From positions 8,292,001 to 8,356,000 of the forward strand of contig NC_046673.1 in NCBI RefSeq assembly GCF_003369915.1: DNA of 64,000 bases, in the 5' to 3' direction. Below the pieces are notes generated by a model that had not been told where the DNA came from, did no database searches, and worked only from the letters and a program-made list of their open reading frames with translations. This stretch comes from Drosophila miranda. Lineage: Eukaryota > Arthropoda > Insecta > Diptera > Drosophilidae. The translations under genes were made by a program, and so were the position numbers. Position 1 is the first letter of the stretch. Each line of letters opens with the position of its first letter. Positions 30,691 through 44,200 of this stretch are shown here, piece by piece.

Positions 30691-31568
30691 GTCAGTAGCC
30701 CAAGAGAATCTTCATTCATCTACTGATTAACTTGCCAAAACAGAAATAGGTAAGACAAATTTCAAGCCAAGGAAAACAGTCGAATATTTGGGAGCAAATT
30801 TCCTACGAAGTTGAAATATTGTACTAGAATGGAATATGTACATAACATATACGACTATGGGCTCATGACTGAATCAATGTAACGTTTTTTTACTGCTCGG
30901 TCCTTCGCATAACGAAACTGGGAGATGCTCTAACAAAGGAAACATCTAAATATAAAGTCAGAAAAATAAACATAAATGCATTGATTGACTGCAGCCCTAC
31001 TACCATCTTAAGCCGTCGAGTAACTAAACGAACAAAATGTGCAACGGCTTAGAAAAGTTAAGAATTCGGCATACGAGTAGGTACATTTAAACCGTGTTCA
31101 AGAAGGTAAGAAGAAAAATTGTTTTTAGATTTGTGTATAAATATAAAAACAAAATATAAAACAAGAATGGATGAGGATAATCTCATCCCATCTAATTGAC
31201 TAAATATATGATATACACATAATTCGCCAACCGATCGATCGGATATCGGATGTAGATAAGTATATATGTACATATTGTACATATATCTGATAGATGGGCT
31301 GCCCAAGCATTATAATTCCAGAGCCTGTTTTTAATTATTTCAACTGCCTACCAATTAAATTAGCATAATATTAATCGAGTATATTTGCAATTCATACGAT
31401 TCCAGGCATCTGTGTGTGTGTTCTCGTCTCCAGTCGAATGCCCCCTGTGTGGGCATCGTACGCGTATGTGTCTGCATCCACATATATTCGTACGTATGTC
31501 TGTATGTATATGTATATATGTGTGTATATATGTAGAACTGTCCATAAACAACGCATCACAATGAGTTA
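30691..31568. other. upstream spacer of the zucchini-like gene, unit 2
   Basis: Counterpart of 20437-21317, up to the end of the duplicated unit. The microsatellite near 31490-31530 is slightly longer than in unit 1. Confidence 0.6.
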
Positions 31569-32818
31569 TCCTTACGCTCATTACATTTGGATTAACATGT
31601 TAATAAATCGAATTGACCCTCCCCCGCCCACCAGACCACCCCTCAGTAAGTGTGCGGGGAAGGGGGTTGAGAGTAGATTGGGAGTGGTTCTGCATACCAC
31701 ACTCGTACGCTCGAGCATATGCGGGCAGCTGCTCATCCCAGACCGCCTCCTGAGTCAATAATTTAACAAATGCATGCGGCGAGTGGGGGCCACTGAGACA
31801 GAGTGGGCACTCATGTACTCATGTAGAAGACGAGGCCGGCAGGGAGATGGATGAGACAAATCGATGTTTGGCCATTGATAGTTGGAGTGTTATAATTGTA
31901 TGTTTGACAGTCTTCATAACTGTCAATTAGATTGCCATATTGCTGTGGTATGGCAGGTAAGGCCAGGCCAGGTCCCTCTCCACATCACCCCCACATTTCT
32001 ATCGTTGCCTAATGTAATTGTTTAACACACTGCTGGGCATTATTATAAACAAAATACCTGGACAGACATGGCCAGAGAGTCATATGGATGGATGTGGATG
32101 GACAGACAGAGGCATTGGGACATCGACAAGGATCTGCATGAGGACCGAGGCCGACGGCGACGCCGATGTTGACGCCGACTGCAGCATGATTGCCTTGATT
32201 TTATTGACTGCATTGCGATTGTGGTTCTTCCTTCATCTACGAGTATCTGCCTCTGTCTCTGTCTCTTTCCGCCTCTGTATCCTATTTCCTCTTGCCTATT
32301 TGCATACTCCCCCCCCCCCCCCCCCAATGGGCCTCCGATTTTGATTTATAGAAGCAAATTGTGTTTCGGCCTTTTTGATGGGGTGGCGCAGTGGCTGGTG
32401 CCTAATATGATGTGAACTTTGGAGCTCACTTAATACAAGTAGTTCCAGAGAATCTCTAAATTTCTATATAATTCAAAGGTTGCAACATCTTTTGAGCTAA
32501 TAATCTAATATCACTAGGCAACAGTCAATCGAGACTTGGCATCAAACCCACATTTTCTGAGAGACTTGTGGCTTGTGGTTTTTTTAATGTTTTTTTTCAG
32601 GGGTAAGGATACTTTTTAACTGTTCTGAAAAGCTTATGAATAAAACAATCAATCGGCTTTCTCTTTCCAACGTTAAGATTACCATCTGGAAAGTATTGGA
32701 AATTAATAGAAAAATAAATAGTTCAGATAATAGTTTGAAAAAAATGGAGATTGAAGTGGTGAATTTTTACTGAAAGTCAACACCCACATGTGTATGTATG
32801 TGCATGTGTGTATATACA
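31569..32818. other. single-copy non-coding DNA right of the duplication
   Basis: No gene supported. Includes a 17-base C homopolymer at 32309-32325 and GAC/GCCGAC-rich DNA around 32140-32180. Confidence 0.55.
32309..32325. repeat. C17 homopolymer
   Basis: Seventeen consecutive C. Long C/G runs are rare in Drosophila and prone to sequencing error, so the exact length is uncertain. Confidence 0.9.
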
Positions 32819-32949
32819 ATGGCGGACACAATGGGGAATAACTATCGCAACATCTTCCTGTTGGAGCCAGTGCTGTTGCTTTCAGTAACTGCCTATCGCA
32901 GCTTTAAGCAATTCCTTAGACTATTTTGGCGAGTTAGAGCACCAAACAG
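32819..32949 (+). CDS. possible first coding exon (43 codons plus 2 nt)
   Basis: ATG in a fair context (ACAATGG) opens a frame beginning MADTMGNNYRN, with a hydrophobic core (IFLLEPVLLLSVTAY) and a basic end (RLFWRVRAPN). It runs straight into a perfect donor (CAG then GTGAGT at 32950). Without splicing the frame stops at once. No partner exon could be matched in phase, so this is a candidate only. Confidence 0.25.
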
Positions 32950-35900
32950 GTGAGTAGTAGCCTTAGAGTAGAGTTTTGCTCGGGGAAAACTTCATAGTTA
33001 AAATGAGACAGCGAAGTGTCGGAATCCTGCGTCTGTCGTTCATTAATGTCGCATCCTTGGCGATGTCGGCGTTGATTTCCAGAGCACAAGCGACCGGGAC
33101 AGGAGCAGAAATAGGGACACTGGAGCATTTGAGAGGCAGATCCTCTCTCCGCTGGCAAAGCTGTTCGCGGAAACTAAAAGAAAACAAAAAAAAAAAATCC
33201 AGGGAAAACTGACAAAAGGATGAAAATAAACAAAAAACTGAATTCTCAAAGCGACGGAGACAGAGGCTGGCTGGGTCTGCACTAGGGCTGGGCTAGGGCT
33301 ATGGCCAAATCAAAAGCATAATGCATAATTACAACAATGGAACAGGACTGGACACCGGCAAGGACGAGGGTCATCCAGATGAAGCGTGGCCAGAGCTGTG
33401 CCGGATCCCTCCCTGTTTCAGGGTCCTTATCAGGACATCCGCTTTCAGCGATTTTTAATTGCTATTGTTACAGTTTATTGTTTTATTATAAAGGACAAGT
33501 GAATGAATAGCCAAAGACTGAGCTGGGCCAAGAGGAAATAAGAGCAGAATAGCAACGAGACGGTCATACTCACCCAGTACCCAGTATTCGTAGAGTGAAA
33601 GATGGTGAGGAGGGGTGGGGTAGGGGAGGAAGTAAAAAAGATTGAGACAAAAGCTTTTCACGCGAAATTTTCATTTAATTTATTTTGTCGTTTTAGCGAG
33701 TTTTAGGTTTCTTTTCTCGGCGATTTCAATTTTATTTTTAAGCAAATAAGCGAACAATTAGCTGCGGAGATGCCATACTGCTAATTGAAATGAGTCCCAG
33801 ATAAATTATGCACATCATCAAATGGATATCTCTATAATGGTATATTCTTTTTTGTTTTGGCGGAACGAATAATTCCGTGAACTGAAATGATCAGTTTCCA
33901 AGCTCAAAGGAATTTAGTTTTCCAAATCTAATTTTGTATTAGTTTATGCGCTAATTATTAAATACATTGTTCATTCAAGCTTCGCCAATTTGATGTTCCA
34001 TTTCTTGATTAATTTAAGTTTTATTCTGGGACTGCTTCTTATTCAATATAAGTTCGATTAAAGGTATAAAACTCTTTTTGATGACCATCTCTTTCCCACA
34101 TTTTCTTCCATATCGTAGGTATGTCTTATATTATTTTTTTGCACAAAGATAACCGCATTAAACCGAAAAAGTTTAAATATCAAAAGCTTCCTATGGATTT
34201 GAACAGTTTTGTGTTTCCCCGATCTGCAGACTGTGTGGGCTCATAGGCCTCTATACCTAAATGAGCCTCCGAAATGACTTACCCCAATTGTATATTTTGC
34301 ATTATTACGAACCTCTTCCGGCCCAGGACACAGTTGGAACTCCTTCGAATCCTTCAGATGACAAAAACATCAAATTAATATGCACTTTTCCAGCACTTGA
34401 TATGTGTATGTGTGTGCGTGTTTGTGTGAGTATCTGTGTGAAGTGGAAGAGCTCGACCAGCGACTGGCCTGCGCATATCCTTTCTGGAAAATATTCGTTC
34501 TAGAAGCAGCGGAGAGAATGCAAAAAATGGAAGAGAAAAAAGAATTTGTATACAAATATGGTGAACAAATATAGTTGAAATGAAACAGCAAAGTGCACTC
34601 GACAGAGGAGTGGAGTGGAGTGATGTGGATAGGAAAGGAGAGTGGTGTGGTGTGGTGTGGAGCAGAGTGGAGTGAAGTGGAGGGGGAAGAACAGAGCCCC
34701 ATAAGAGCCAAAAAACATAAGCATAAGTGCCTCCACAGCTTCCTCTGTTCTGTTCCCTCTACTGTTCTGTTTTACTCTCCCTGATGCAAGGACGAGGATG
34801 AGGACGATGGCACTACAATAATCATAAAAGTGCAAAAGAACAACAGGAACAACACCGTATGGCAGTCCAACCAGTTCTACCGTACATACATATGTGCCTG
34901 GCCTTCGGTTCTACATCTGCATCAAGGCCCAACCGGAAATAATGTATTAATCCTGTTGAGCCCATATTTTTTATTGGCATCCACAGGAGCAAGAGCAGCA
35001 GCATCGGCATCGGCTCTCGTGGAATGCTACTTCTTGAGGGAAACTCTGCTCTTCTGGTTCTGTGGTGCGTAATTTGCATTAGCAATCGTTGTCAGCCATT
35101 CCCATTACTTATGTAGTCCTCAACCCCCTGGACAGGTGATAAACCACATTCTTATAATAACACCATAAAAGAGCACACAAAAAGTAGCAGGAATATGCGA
35201 ATACTCGTTCGGAAATGTATATAAATATGTACTGTATGTATTACAACCTACAGGACAATTTAAAGCCTTTAATAAATATTACTGCCTCAACGGCGGCAAC
35301 GCGCCGTGTAATTATTATTACGCATACGCCCTATTGCCCGCCCAAAATGTAGTCCCCATTACCAGCGCACAGTAGTCAACGATAGCAGAAAAACTGGAAC
35401 AAAAACGGATATATTATTACTAATTATTAATAATAATTATTAAAAGACATTATTATTTCAACAGAACTATTTATAATAATTTAAAATAACACAATATCAC
35501 ACTAATGTAATTTTTTTTTACATTAAGATAAAATAATTTTTTTTATTGACTTACAAAAGTCACACAAATTTTTTTATAACAAATGAAATACAACTTTCTT
35601 GAGTATTGAGGATACAATAAATTCTTCATGGAATTCTCATCATAATTCTTCGCTGATATTTGTTCTAATACGTTTTGTCCACGGTTGACACGGGCTGACC
35701 AAAGCAGCAGGAATGGAGATCCTGAAAAAGAGCGATTGTGAGCCGGCAATGGCATGACGCTGGCGACAATTATGCGCATGTCGGCGGCTTAAGCAGCCAT
35801 TAATCCTGTTTCCTTGTCCCACCCTCTCCATTGGCCAGCCCACACCACTCCCCTCGCTTTTGCGCACCCCTCCATACAAGCCACCGTCCTGGGACTTGCA

Positions 35901-38200
35901 CTTCCATTGTTTCCGCTTGCTTTTTCATAAATTTAAATACAAAACATATTAAGTTTTATAGCCCGGGAGGGTTAAGTTGTTCTTCCCGAACCCCACGAAC
36001 TTGGATGGCCCCTTCCCAGCCTTCCCGGCCTGGCTGTATGCGCATATGTTTGAAACCCGGCGGAGAATTTACTAACACCAGCATGTGTAGACTCAAGAAC
36101 TGCATTAGCAGGGGGGAGATTGTAAGAGGAAGCTGTTGCCGGGCCACGTTAAGTACTCGAAAGACTGTCAAGGGAAAAAACGCTTAGCAAGCAATATGAG
36201 CATCAGATCCTGAAAAAAAACAACCCGAGCCAAGATTGGTTAGATGAGAGGGAAATTTTGTATTAATATCCACAGTGTGGATGATGAAGCAATGTGGAAG
36301 AACCTGGAAGTTGTTAAGGTTCTCACAGTTTGTCAAGCTTAAATAATCTAGGCCTGTCTCTCTCCCTCCTCAGAGCTCTGTAGCTCGAATACTTGCACAA
36401 GGTTTGTCTGTCACTAGACCTATCCATTTACATATGTATTGGTAGAGACAATATAATACCAAGATGTTGCTTTCAATTCTCTTTTCATCTCTGCGATCCG
36501 ACTCTGATCGCAGCCCAGCTGCCAACTCGGCTTCGGCTGCTCGTCAATGCCAGAATCCAACAACAATATACATTATTTTTATCAAGGCGCAGAAAATACA
36601 TATTTTTGAGTCAAAACAAACCAACAGCAAATACACTTTGTTTGGCGATGCGCAAAAGTCGGACCCAAGAAAAAAAAAAAACAAAATGCGCTTTTTGGGC
36701 GTGACACAGAAAATGGCTGCTAATACAGTGAGACCTGTCACCAAAATGTTCGGCTATTGACGTGACCCCGTCGTTTTACTGGCTATCAGTTATTAAACTA
36801 TATGTACACATGTATATATATACCGCAGTTGCGTAATGAATTTAGGTATTTAGATGTATTTAGGGATAATATTGCTTCACTGCTCTGCTCCTTCAGCTAT
36901 CATTTTCTGCATATATGTATGTATGTACATATGTATCGCATTTATCCATCGGTCAGCGCCTTCCGCCAAGTTAGATTAGCTCATCGTCCTGCTTTTCTAA
37001 AGAGACCGAAAAGGAAATGAAAAGTAAAATTGTCCCTGTTTGTGTTTGGCATAAATGAAGTTTACTAAAATTCAATTTATTATGCTAAAAATACAAAAAA
37101 AAGAGGGAATATCATCGGCGTTTCACAGAAACCATATATGAACATATATGTATACATATGTGTATATATCTGCATATCGATGATGCTATGTGCACACGAG
37201 TGTTATACAGTCAAAAGCAAAATATTGCCATGCATAAATAACGTATAGAGGCAACCACATAGCGACATAAGCGCCTGTGTGTGTCACAAACAAGTTTATC
37301 CATTTCTATATCTATTTGTTTTATCTCTGTGGGGAAGCAGAGACGCAGCAGAGACAGCGAATAGTGCAATTCTATATAGTAGTAAATGCAATATAAATAT
37401 AATGCACCAAAAATATGCCAAACCCATAGAAAAACACATATAGAACCGAATGAAAATAAAATGGGGAGAGAAAGTCAGCGGAGAATGCAAAGCCCAATGC
37501 AAAGGCCAGTGTGGATCCCATTTTTGCCGCGCCTTTCTGTTTGGCTTTCCGCGCCCACTGTCATTGATTTACTATCCGGCCAAGTGCCATTCACCATATT
37601 CCCAAGCAACCCACCGAAACTGCAATCTCACCGGACCCCTATTTCTCCCCTCTCCGGTCAGCCATTAACTAAATTGATTTGTTTTCCAATAAAAGTACAT
37701 ATAACCGAACCAAAACACGGTACCATCCCCCAACAGAGCCACAAAAAATGTTTCAACATTAAAATTGATGAAGCCAAGGAAAACTACAGTGCGAGTGTCG
37801 GTGTGGGCCCTTTCAGATAAGAACGAAATTGAAAGCCACTGCCCGAAGTATCCGTAAAAATCTAGCAATTTCGGTATCACTATTTTTTATTTGAACGGCT
37901 ATATCAAAATATTGGCGGAGTTTCTATACTAGTTGGTCCATTTGAAGCTCCCGCATATCAAGCACTGACACTTACACTGATACAACAACATAGTGGATCA
38001 TAATAGAATGGACATTGATTTGTATGGCCTAGGTTTCACTCAGAGAGCTGTCATATTAGCACCATTGGCTAATTGTCTATTGACTAATTAGTTAAATAAT
38101 TTAGTATTTTATTATCATATTAAGTAAATTATTCTTTTCTGTGCAGGGTAGATTTTGCATTTGAATTGTCTTGATATTCCACTTTTGATATTCCTTCCAG
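32950..38200. other. non-coding DNA
   Basis: Only chance-like ORFs. Contains a purine-rich GAGTG/GTGTG tract at about 34605-34690 and AT-rich segments (35400-35570). No RNA gene or transposon recognised. Confidence 0.5.
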
Positions 38201-38247
38201 AATTTGTCAGTGAGCGAGGCAAGAAGCGTTCAGCTCAGTGGCCCAAA
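38201..38247 (+). CDS. possible isolated 47-nt internal exon
   Basis: It is preceded by a good acceptor (TTGATATTCCTTCCAG) and followed by GTGAGT at 38248. In the one open phase it reads FVSERGKKRSAQWPK, with one base supplied by the previous exon. The other phases are poorer. Its partners are not visible in the window. A microexon of a gene with large introns is possible, as is coincidence. Confidence 0.22.
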
Positions 38248-41200
38248 GTGAGTAATTTCTTCTATAACGTTTCACTAACTTCCCATATGTTAGAACATAA
38301 ATAGAAAGAAGTACTACCTATTGTCAAAGCTGTTTTGTTCAGCCTGTGCTTTTCCGCAATGGGTTATTTGTTTGGCGGAACCTTTTCGCATTCAATTAAT
38401 TTAATGTCGTGGACTGTACCCGCCGTGCCGCTAACCACCATCGCATTACACACCTATACCCCCAGCCCCCCCACTCTTGCACTTGCCTGTAAACACTTTA
38501 CTAAAGAGTTCATTTCCGGTTGCCATTTCGCATTGCAAAAAGCGGAAATAAAGAATGGAGAGCGAAGACAGTCAGCAGTGCTGCAACAGAGGCAAGTAGT
38601 GTATATATGTATTTGTGTGTGTGTGTGTGTGTGTGCGTCTGTGTGTGTGGCATGCTTAGTTAGCTTTGCCCCTTGACCGCATAGTTGGCTCCCGGCTCCT
38701 GGCCATCCGGTTGTCTCCGGTTCGTTGGGGGCACAGAATATTTAAAAATTCCTTTGTGCATTTTTTGTTCATCTTCTTGTGCCTCCTTTACGAGTGCTGC
38801 TGCATGAGAATCAGTCTGGTCTTTGCCGCATTTTCATTTAGTTTTCATTATGTTTTAAATTGCCGCACTTGGTGCGGTCACCCGCAGACTTCAACCCATT
38901 CGCTCCAGACTACACCAGTTCAATTCCCATTCCTCGTCTCGCAGATGGCAAACGACATCTGGTTATTGCAGAAATCATAGCCAGCAGCTTCATAAATTTG
39001 TTCCAATTTACTAAAAACCATCAGTATATGTTAACTGGAACCACATATCAAGAAGAGGCAGCTGCCTAGTTGGGTCATATATTATATCGAAATATTTAGG
39101 ATACCGAAATATTTAGAATTTACATTACTATGTTACCCGGTATGATGTATGTAAAATATATTCCGGCACTCCGCGTGTCTTCTCAGTCCACTTTAGATAT
39201 ACACTGACAGTTTTCCCACTGTGTTGTCTCCGACTGTATGCTTGTGATATATTCCTTAAATTTAGTTTTGCTCCTTAGTGCTACTCGTATGCCTTGGCTC
39301 TTTCCACTCATTATACGAGTACAACCTGGAATTCCCTTTACTGACTCCCTATGTAACTTAAAGTGATCCATTTATTTTCGAATGAGACTTGAAGATTTTC
39401 GGCGAAAAGTTTTCCTTGATAGTTCCACCAATTGATAAGCAGTCCTCCTTATTTTTTCCCCCCCCGAAATTCGCACACTGACAGTGGAACAGACGTACAG
39501 ACAGATGGAGGCAACGTAGCGGAAAGTCATAAAGAATTTTTATGTTTTCACATTTCAAGTGAAATTCATTTCGCGTTTTTCTTTCCTTCTTTCTTCGTCT
39601 CATTTTTGTTCTGCTATGGCTGCTGCGCTTTATGGATTTCCATTTCTTATTCCCTCTTACATGATGACCATGAATGTGCACACTCCCATACATATATACA
39701 TTATATACATACATACAAAAACGACACCTCAGTATATCAAAACAAAGCAAAAAATGAAGAAAAGTTGTATGCTTTTGCCCGACAGGAAGAGGAATTTGAG
39801 TAGGATCCGGTCCGTGTCAGCTGGTCAGCTAATGACCGTGACTTATAAGATGGTACCCAGTCCAGGGTCCTTCATGCAACTGCAAAACTGCAGTTGCAGA
39901 ATTCACGGAAAAATTGGCTTAATTAACAATTTACAATTTGCCACTTCTTCGCCCGCGTCGTCTTCGCCGTCATCCTTGTGGTGCAAGTGGCAGGCACTTA
40001 GAGTTTCGGAGCATAATTTTTTCTGCTCTCTTCCCCCCAAATTGATGCCCGTAATGAGCTTAAATGGCTCATGACACATATAACCCAGCCTGGAAGGAGG
40101 AAGGGGGAAATTATGCTGTAATTGAGCTCAAGGTGTCAGAGCCTAGAATGTGCCCATATCGTGACTCTGGCACCGCTACCGGCTTAAGCTCCTTCTCTGC
40201 TGCCATGTCCTTGGATTCTGCTGGCGCGGGTTCCTTCCACCTCGCACCTTTATCGTCTTTCATAATAGTACCCACCCTTCGTTTGCCTTTTTCTGGTTTT
40301 CCATTTGCCATTTACCATTTTTTAAATATTTTTTGGCGCTGATTCAGCCATTTTTTTTTTGCATTTCTTTTTCGGAGAGCTTGGCAATGGCGTTAATTTT
40401 TAGAAAAATGCTTCCAAGATGTCCCAGGGAGGGGCTAGTGCACTAGCAGATGAAAGAGGGGACACGGATGGTGAATGTGAACGCGATGAAATGGGGAAAT
40501 CTTAGGTTGCAAGCTTTCTCACTGTTCTCACTGTTTATTGGAATCCGAATCAGCATCCGAGCTTTTCCCAGTGTGTTTCTCTGAGTGTATATCCAGCTTC
40601 GTTGTGTCGTCTGGTTAGTCTTTTCGTACACGTTTCGCCTGGCCCTTTTCTGGCGATAAGACGCTTCTCTGTTCTGCTCCCCTAATTCTATGCTCCCCAC
40701 CGACTCAACCTCAATTCCCCCGCACACATACACTTGTATTTCTGCCTAATTTGCAGACGTTTGAATGCTTTTCGTTGAAATTCGATTAAGAGCCGCCGAG
40801 GGTCGAGCTACCGGAGAACATAGTCCCCAAGCCAATTGCGTTTGGAGGAAATGGAGAAAGATTCCTGAAAATCGATGGAAGTGGCTTTATATACGTACAT
40901 ATTTTTAATGAAAGTTCATCTTCAGAATATTTCCTATATGGCTTTATTATTCGTATAAGATATGGTATTGTTTTTCCTTGAAAAGAAGCTCCCATTCATT
41001 TCATACACGCACAAAGTCGGAAGGGCTCTCTCCTCGACCAGTCCATACCATCCATCCATACCAGTCCATATCAGTGAGGCGTTAAAGCAGCTGGAGGGCA
41101 GAGAACCTGTGCACATTATTTCAATTTCATTTCGGAGCAGCCCCTTGCCAAAAATACGAGTATCCAGCTCAGCTCCGACGGTGGGGCGGTGCGGTCCGCT

Positions 41201-44200
41201 GTGCCAACGCAACGCGCTGTTCGTTCCTTCATTTATCCGTGCATTCATTTCTCGTTGCTGTAATCAATTGCATGCGGCTGTTTTTGGTGGAAACCAGCAA
41301 CAGCAACAGCAAAAAGGGACACTGAGGACAACGTTGAAGCCGACGTTGATGTCGCTACCAAAGCCCCTGACCATCTCCACCTCCACATGAGCAGAGCACC
41401 AACCGCAGTGTGGACCTTAAATGAAACATTCAGCGCGGCAAATTGAAATGAGCTGTAACAAACCGAATGACGAATTCCAACGGGAGGAAGAGCCTCCAAT
41501 GCCGAGGGAGAAGTCAAGCTGGATTGCACGAACAAGATGGGCATCCGTAAACAATACATTCATTTATATTCCAATAGAGTTCTGACACTGAGGTAGCCAT
41601 CCCGAGCTATGTAGATGGGAGATTACTTATTAGACCATGTATGAGAATTTAAGAGAATGAATTCTCTAAAAACACCCTCTCACAATTCTCACATCTCAGG
41701 CATTATTATTTAATATAAAATGGAAGCCTCACGCGGAGGTTATTGTTATCAGGGGATTGACAACAGCTAGATTATTTGAGCTTAGATGGAAAGATGGCAC
41801 GAATCATTGTTTCTGTGGATCATCCATTTTTGATTATTTGTGTGGTAAGCTATACAAAATTCTGATGAGCAATGGATTACGAAATGCAAGTACGCACATG
41901 TTCAAGCATGCTTGGCGTTGCTAATAGTGTTAGTTACCAAATAGTGGGCGTATCCAATGACAATGAAACGAGGTGTCGGCTGGAGGTGGAGGATGGGTGG
42001 CATGGGGGCGCTGTGGCGCCGTAGAAGGGCCATAAAATAAATGAATCAATATCGCCTTTTCGGTGGGGCAATCGAAAAAATATGTTATTAATTTGCTCAG
42101 CCATTTAATACTCATAATTAAAATGAGGCAAAGTGCGAATCAAAATGAGTGTGGGTGCCAGGGTGATGATGGTAATGGCGTATACTCGCACTCATATGCA
42201 TACAAACATACATACATACATACGTATGGGTGGGTAAGTGAGTGCCACCATTTTAAGCGATTGCAATTCAAAGCAATTCAATTCAATGCGCAGCCAGAGC
42301 CATAAAATGCTCATCACGAAATGACTGCCAAGACGACGAGCTTGTGCAGGAACAGATTCTGGAGCAGTAGCAGGCGCAGGAGCAGGAACAGGAAATGGAG
42401 ATGATGCCATAATGCTTTAATCGCTTAACGGAAGTCGCGCAAGTGTGTGCTCGTGTGCCTGTGTGTGCCTGTGTGTGCCTGTGTGTGCCTGTGTGTGCCT
42501 GCGTGTGCCTGCGTGTGCGTGTGCGTAGTCACACGTTCATTCGCCGCACATTTAACCCACACTCGCACCAGATGCCCGGCATGCCGTACAAATGTAATTA
42601 AGATCGATTATATGCCTTCCTGCAGTCGCAGCTTAAATCATTTAGAGAGCTACCCGCTACCCGCTCTAAAAATAATAAAGTGACATCCATATATCCACAC
42701 ATCCACAGCCACCCCGCCAGAGATTCGGTTTTTATTTTCTTCTGTGTGTGTGTGTGTGTGTGTGTGTGGGTTTTTTTTTTTATTAACTGATAGGTTGTGT
42801 GCAGTCCTGGGAATTGACTGGCTGTGTGGGCAGCACAGTTTGAAAGTTTGGGCCATACTTTTTTGTGGATCATTAACCGACGGGGAAACGTGTTGAAGAC
42901 ACTGATGCCCTGACAAGGTTGGATACCCACGAGGAAATCTGTTAAATATATACACGATTTGTAAGCTAAGAGATTCTTATAGACAAGAGAAGATTCTTTA
43001 ATCAATGGAGACAGAGAATGATAATGATGAGATGCGATATTTTGACTGAATAATGAGTCCACATTGATCAGGACAGTTCCAATACTCGCATTCTGGTGGC
43101 CAAATGGTAGATGTCCGCTCTGTTTTAGAGTATAAGAACTGTTAGGTCTAGGCAATGGCCGCGATTTACTGAGAAGGTCCCCCCTGAGAGAGCTGCGGCC
43201 TGGAGTCTGAGCCTGGCAATGGTTTGGGGTTGGATTCGGGCTCGGTCTGGGGCTCGGGCTCGGGGTATGGGTTTTTGTTTTGTGGATGGGGAAACGTAAC
43301 GACCATCATTTGTTGCAAAATGATGTATAATTTAATACCCGCAAACCCAACTCCCAAATGGCAGTGGCTCTGCCCCCCCCTTCCCATTCTTGTTGGTTGT
43401 GACCTCCAAAACAAACCAAAGCCAGGCGAAGTCAACATTGTACTTCACTTCACTTCACTCCCATTCCATCTTCTTCTGGTCCTGCTGCTGCTCCTTCGCC
43501 TTCCCTTACTCTGGGCTCATCCACATCCGGGACCAGGACCGGGACAGAAACCCGGCCACGGACCACTAACGCGTCCCCAATGGGCAGCCAACAAAAACCG
43601 AGCACATGTGTGTATAAAAAATCCAACGAAACCCCCATCCAAAACGCAACAAGAGATGGGAGCTCTGAGTACTCGTGCATTTAGTAGGAAGCCGGCACCG
43701 CTTTTTGTTTGCCTGTCGCTGGAGGGGGCCTGGGACAGAGGCAAAGGCAAAGGCAAAGGCAAAGTCAGGGCCAAAAGGAGAGTGGGGAGGGGATTCTGGG
43801 GCTGCTGGGGCTGCAGGGGCCTCGCCCGGCGGTTGTTTAACTCGAGTGCTGCACATAATTCATGTGTCCACTTGCAATTTTTCGTTTGCTGCGACATTGT
43901 TATGCTGGCCATGTTGTAAAAACACCAAAAACAAAAGAGCCAAAAGAGCCGAAAGAAGAGGAGGAGAACAGAACATCCAGCATCGGGAAACGTGTGCGAG
44001 CGACTTTATATGCCATTATTAGAGTGTTAGAGAGTGACTGACTCGGGGACTCCCGACTCCAGGACTCCAGAACTCCAGGACTCGCCTCGCTGAATGAGTG
44101 GGACGGCGTAGTGTGAGGATTGTACGTATGTGTCACACACAAAATAGATTACTCAGTGTCGCGGCACTCTATCACGGAGAGATCGAGCCGGGAGCGGGCT

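Larger units (their letters stand above)
21318..31568. repeat. tandem duplication, unit 2
   Basis: Begins at CCAAAAGGAAGCG (matching 7416) and runs to ATGAGTTA at 31568. Relative to unit 1 it lacks about 138 bp near its start (between two TATAA), lacks the LTR element and the extra 1.1 kb, and contains the Waldo-like insertion 21638-26673. The offset from unit 1 is 18830 bp across the KCMF1-like gene and 10254 bp across the zucchini-like gene. Confidence 0.9.

Noticed and set aside
32382-32402. A-box-like GGGTGGCGCAGTGGCTGGTG resembling a tRNA 5' half
   Set aside because: No T-arm or matching acceptor strand follows within tRNA distance.
43224-43919. 231-codon plus-strand frame and opposing minus-strand frames
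   Set aside because: GC-rich low-complexity DNA is open in several frames on both strands; no motif or splice structure.
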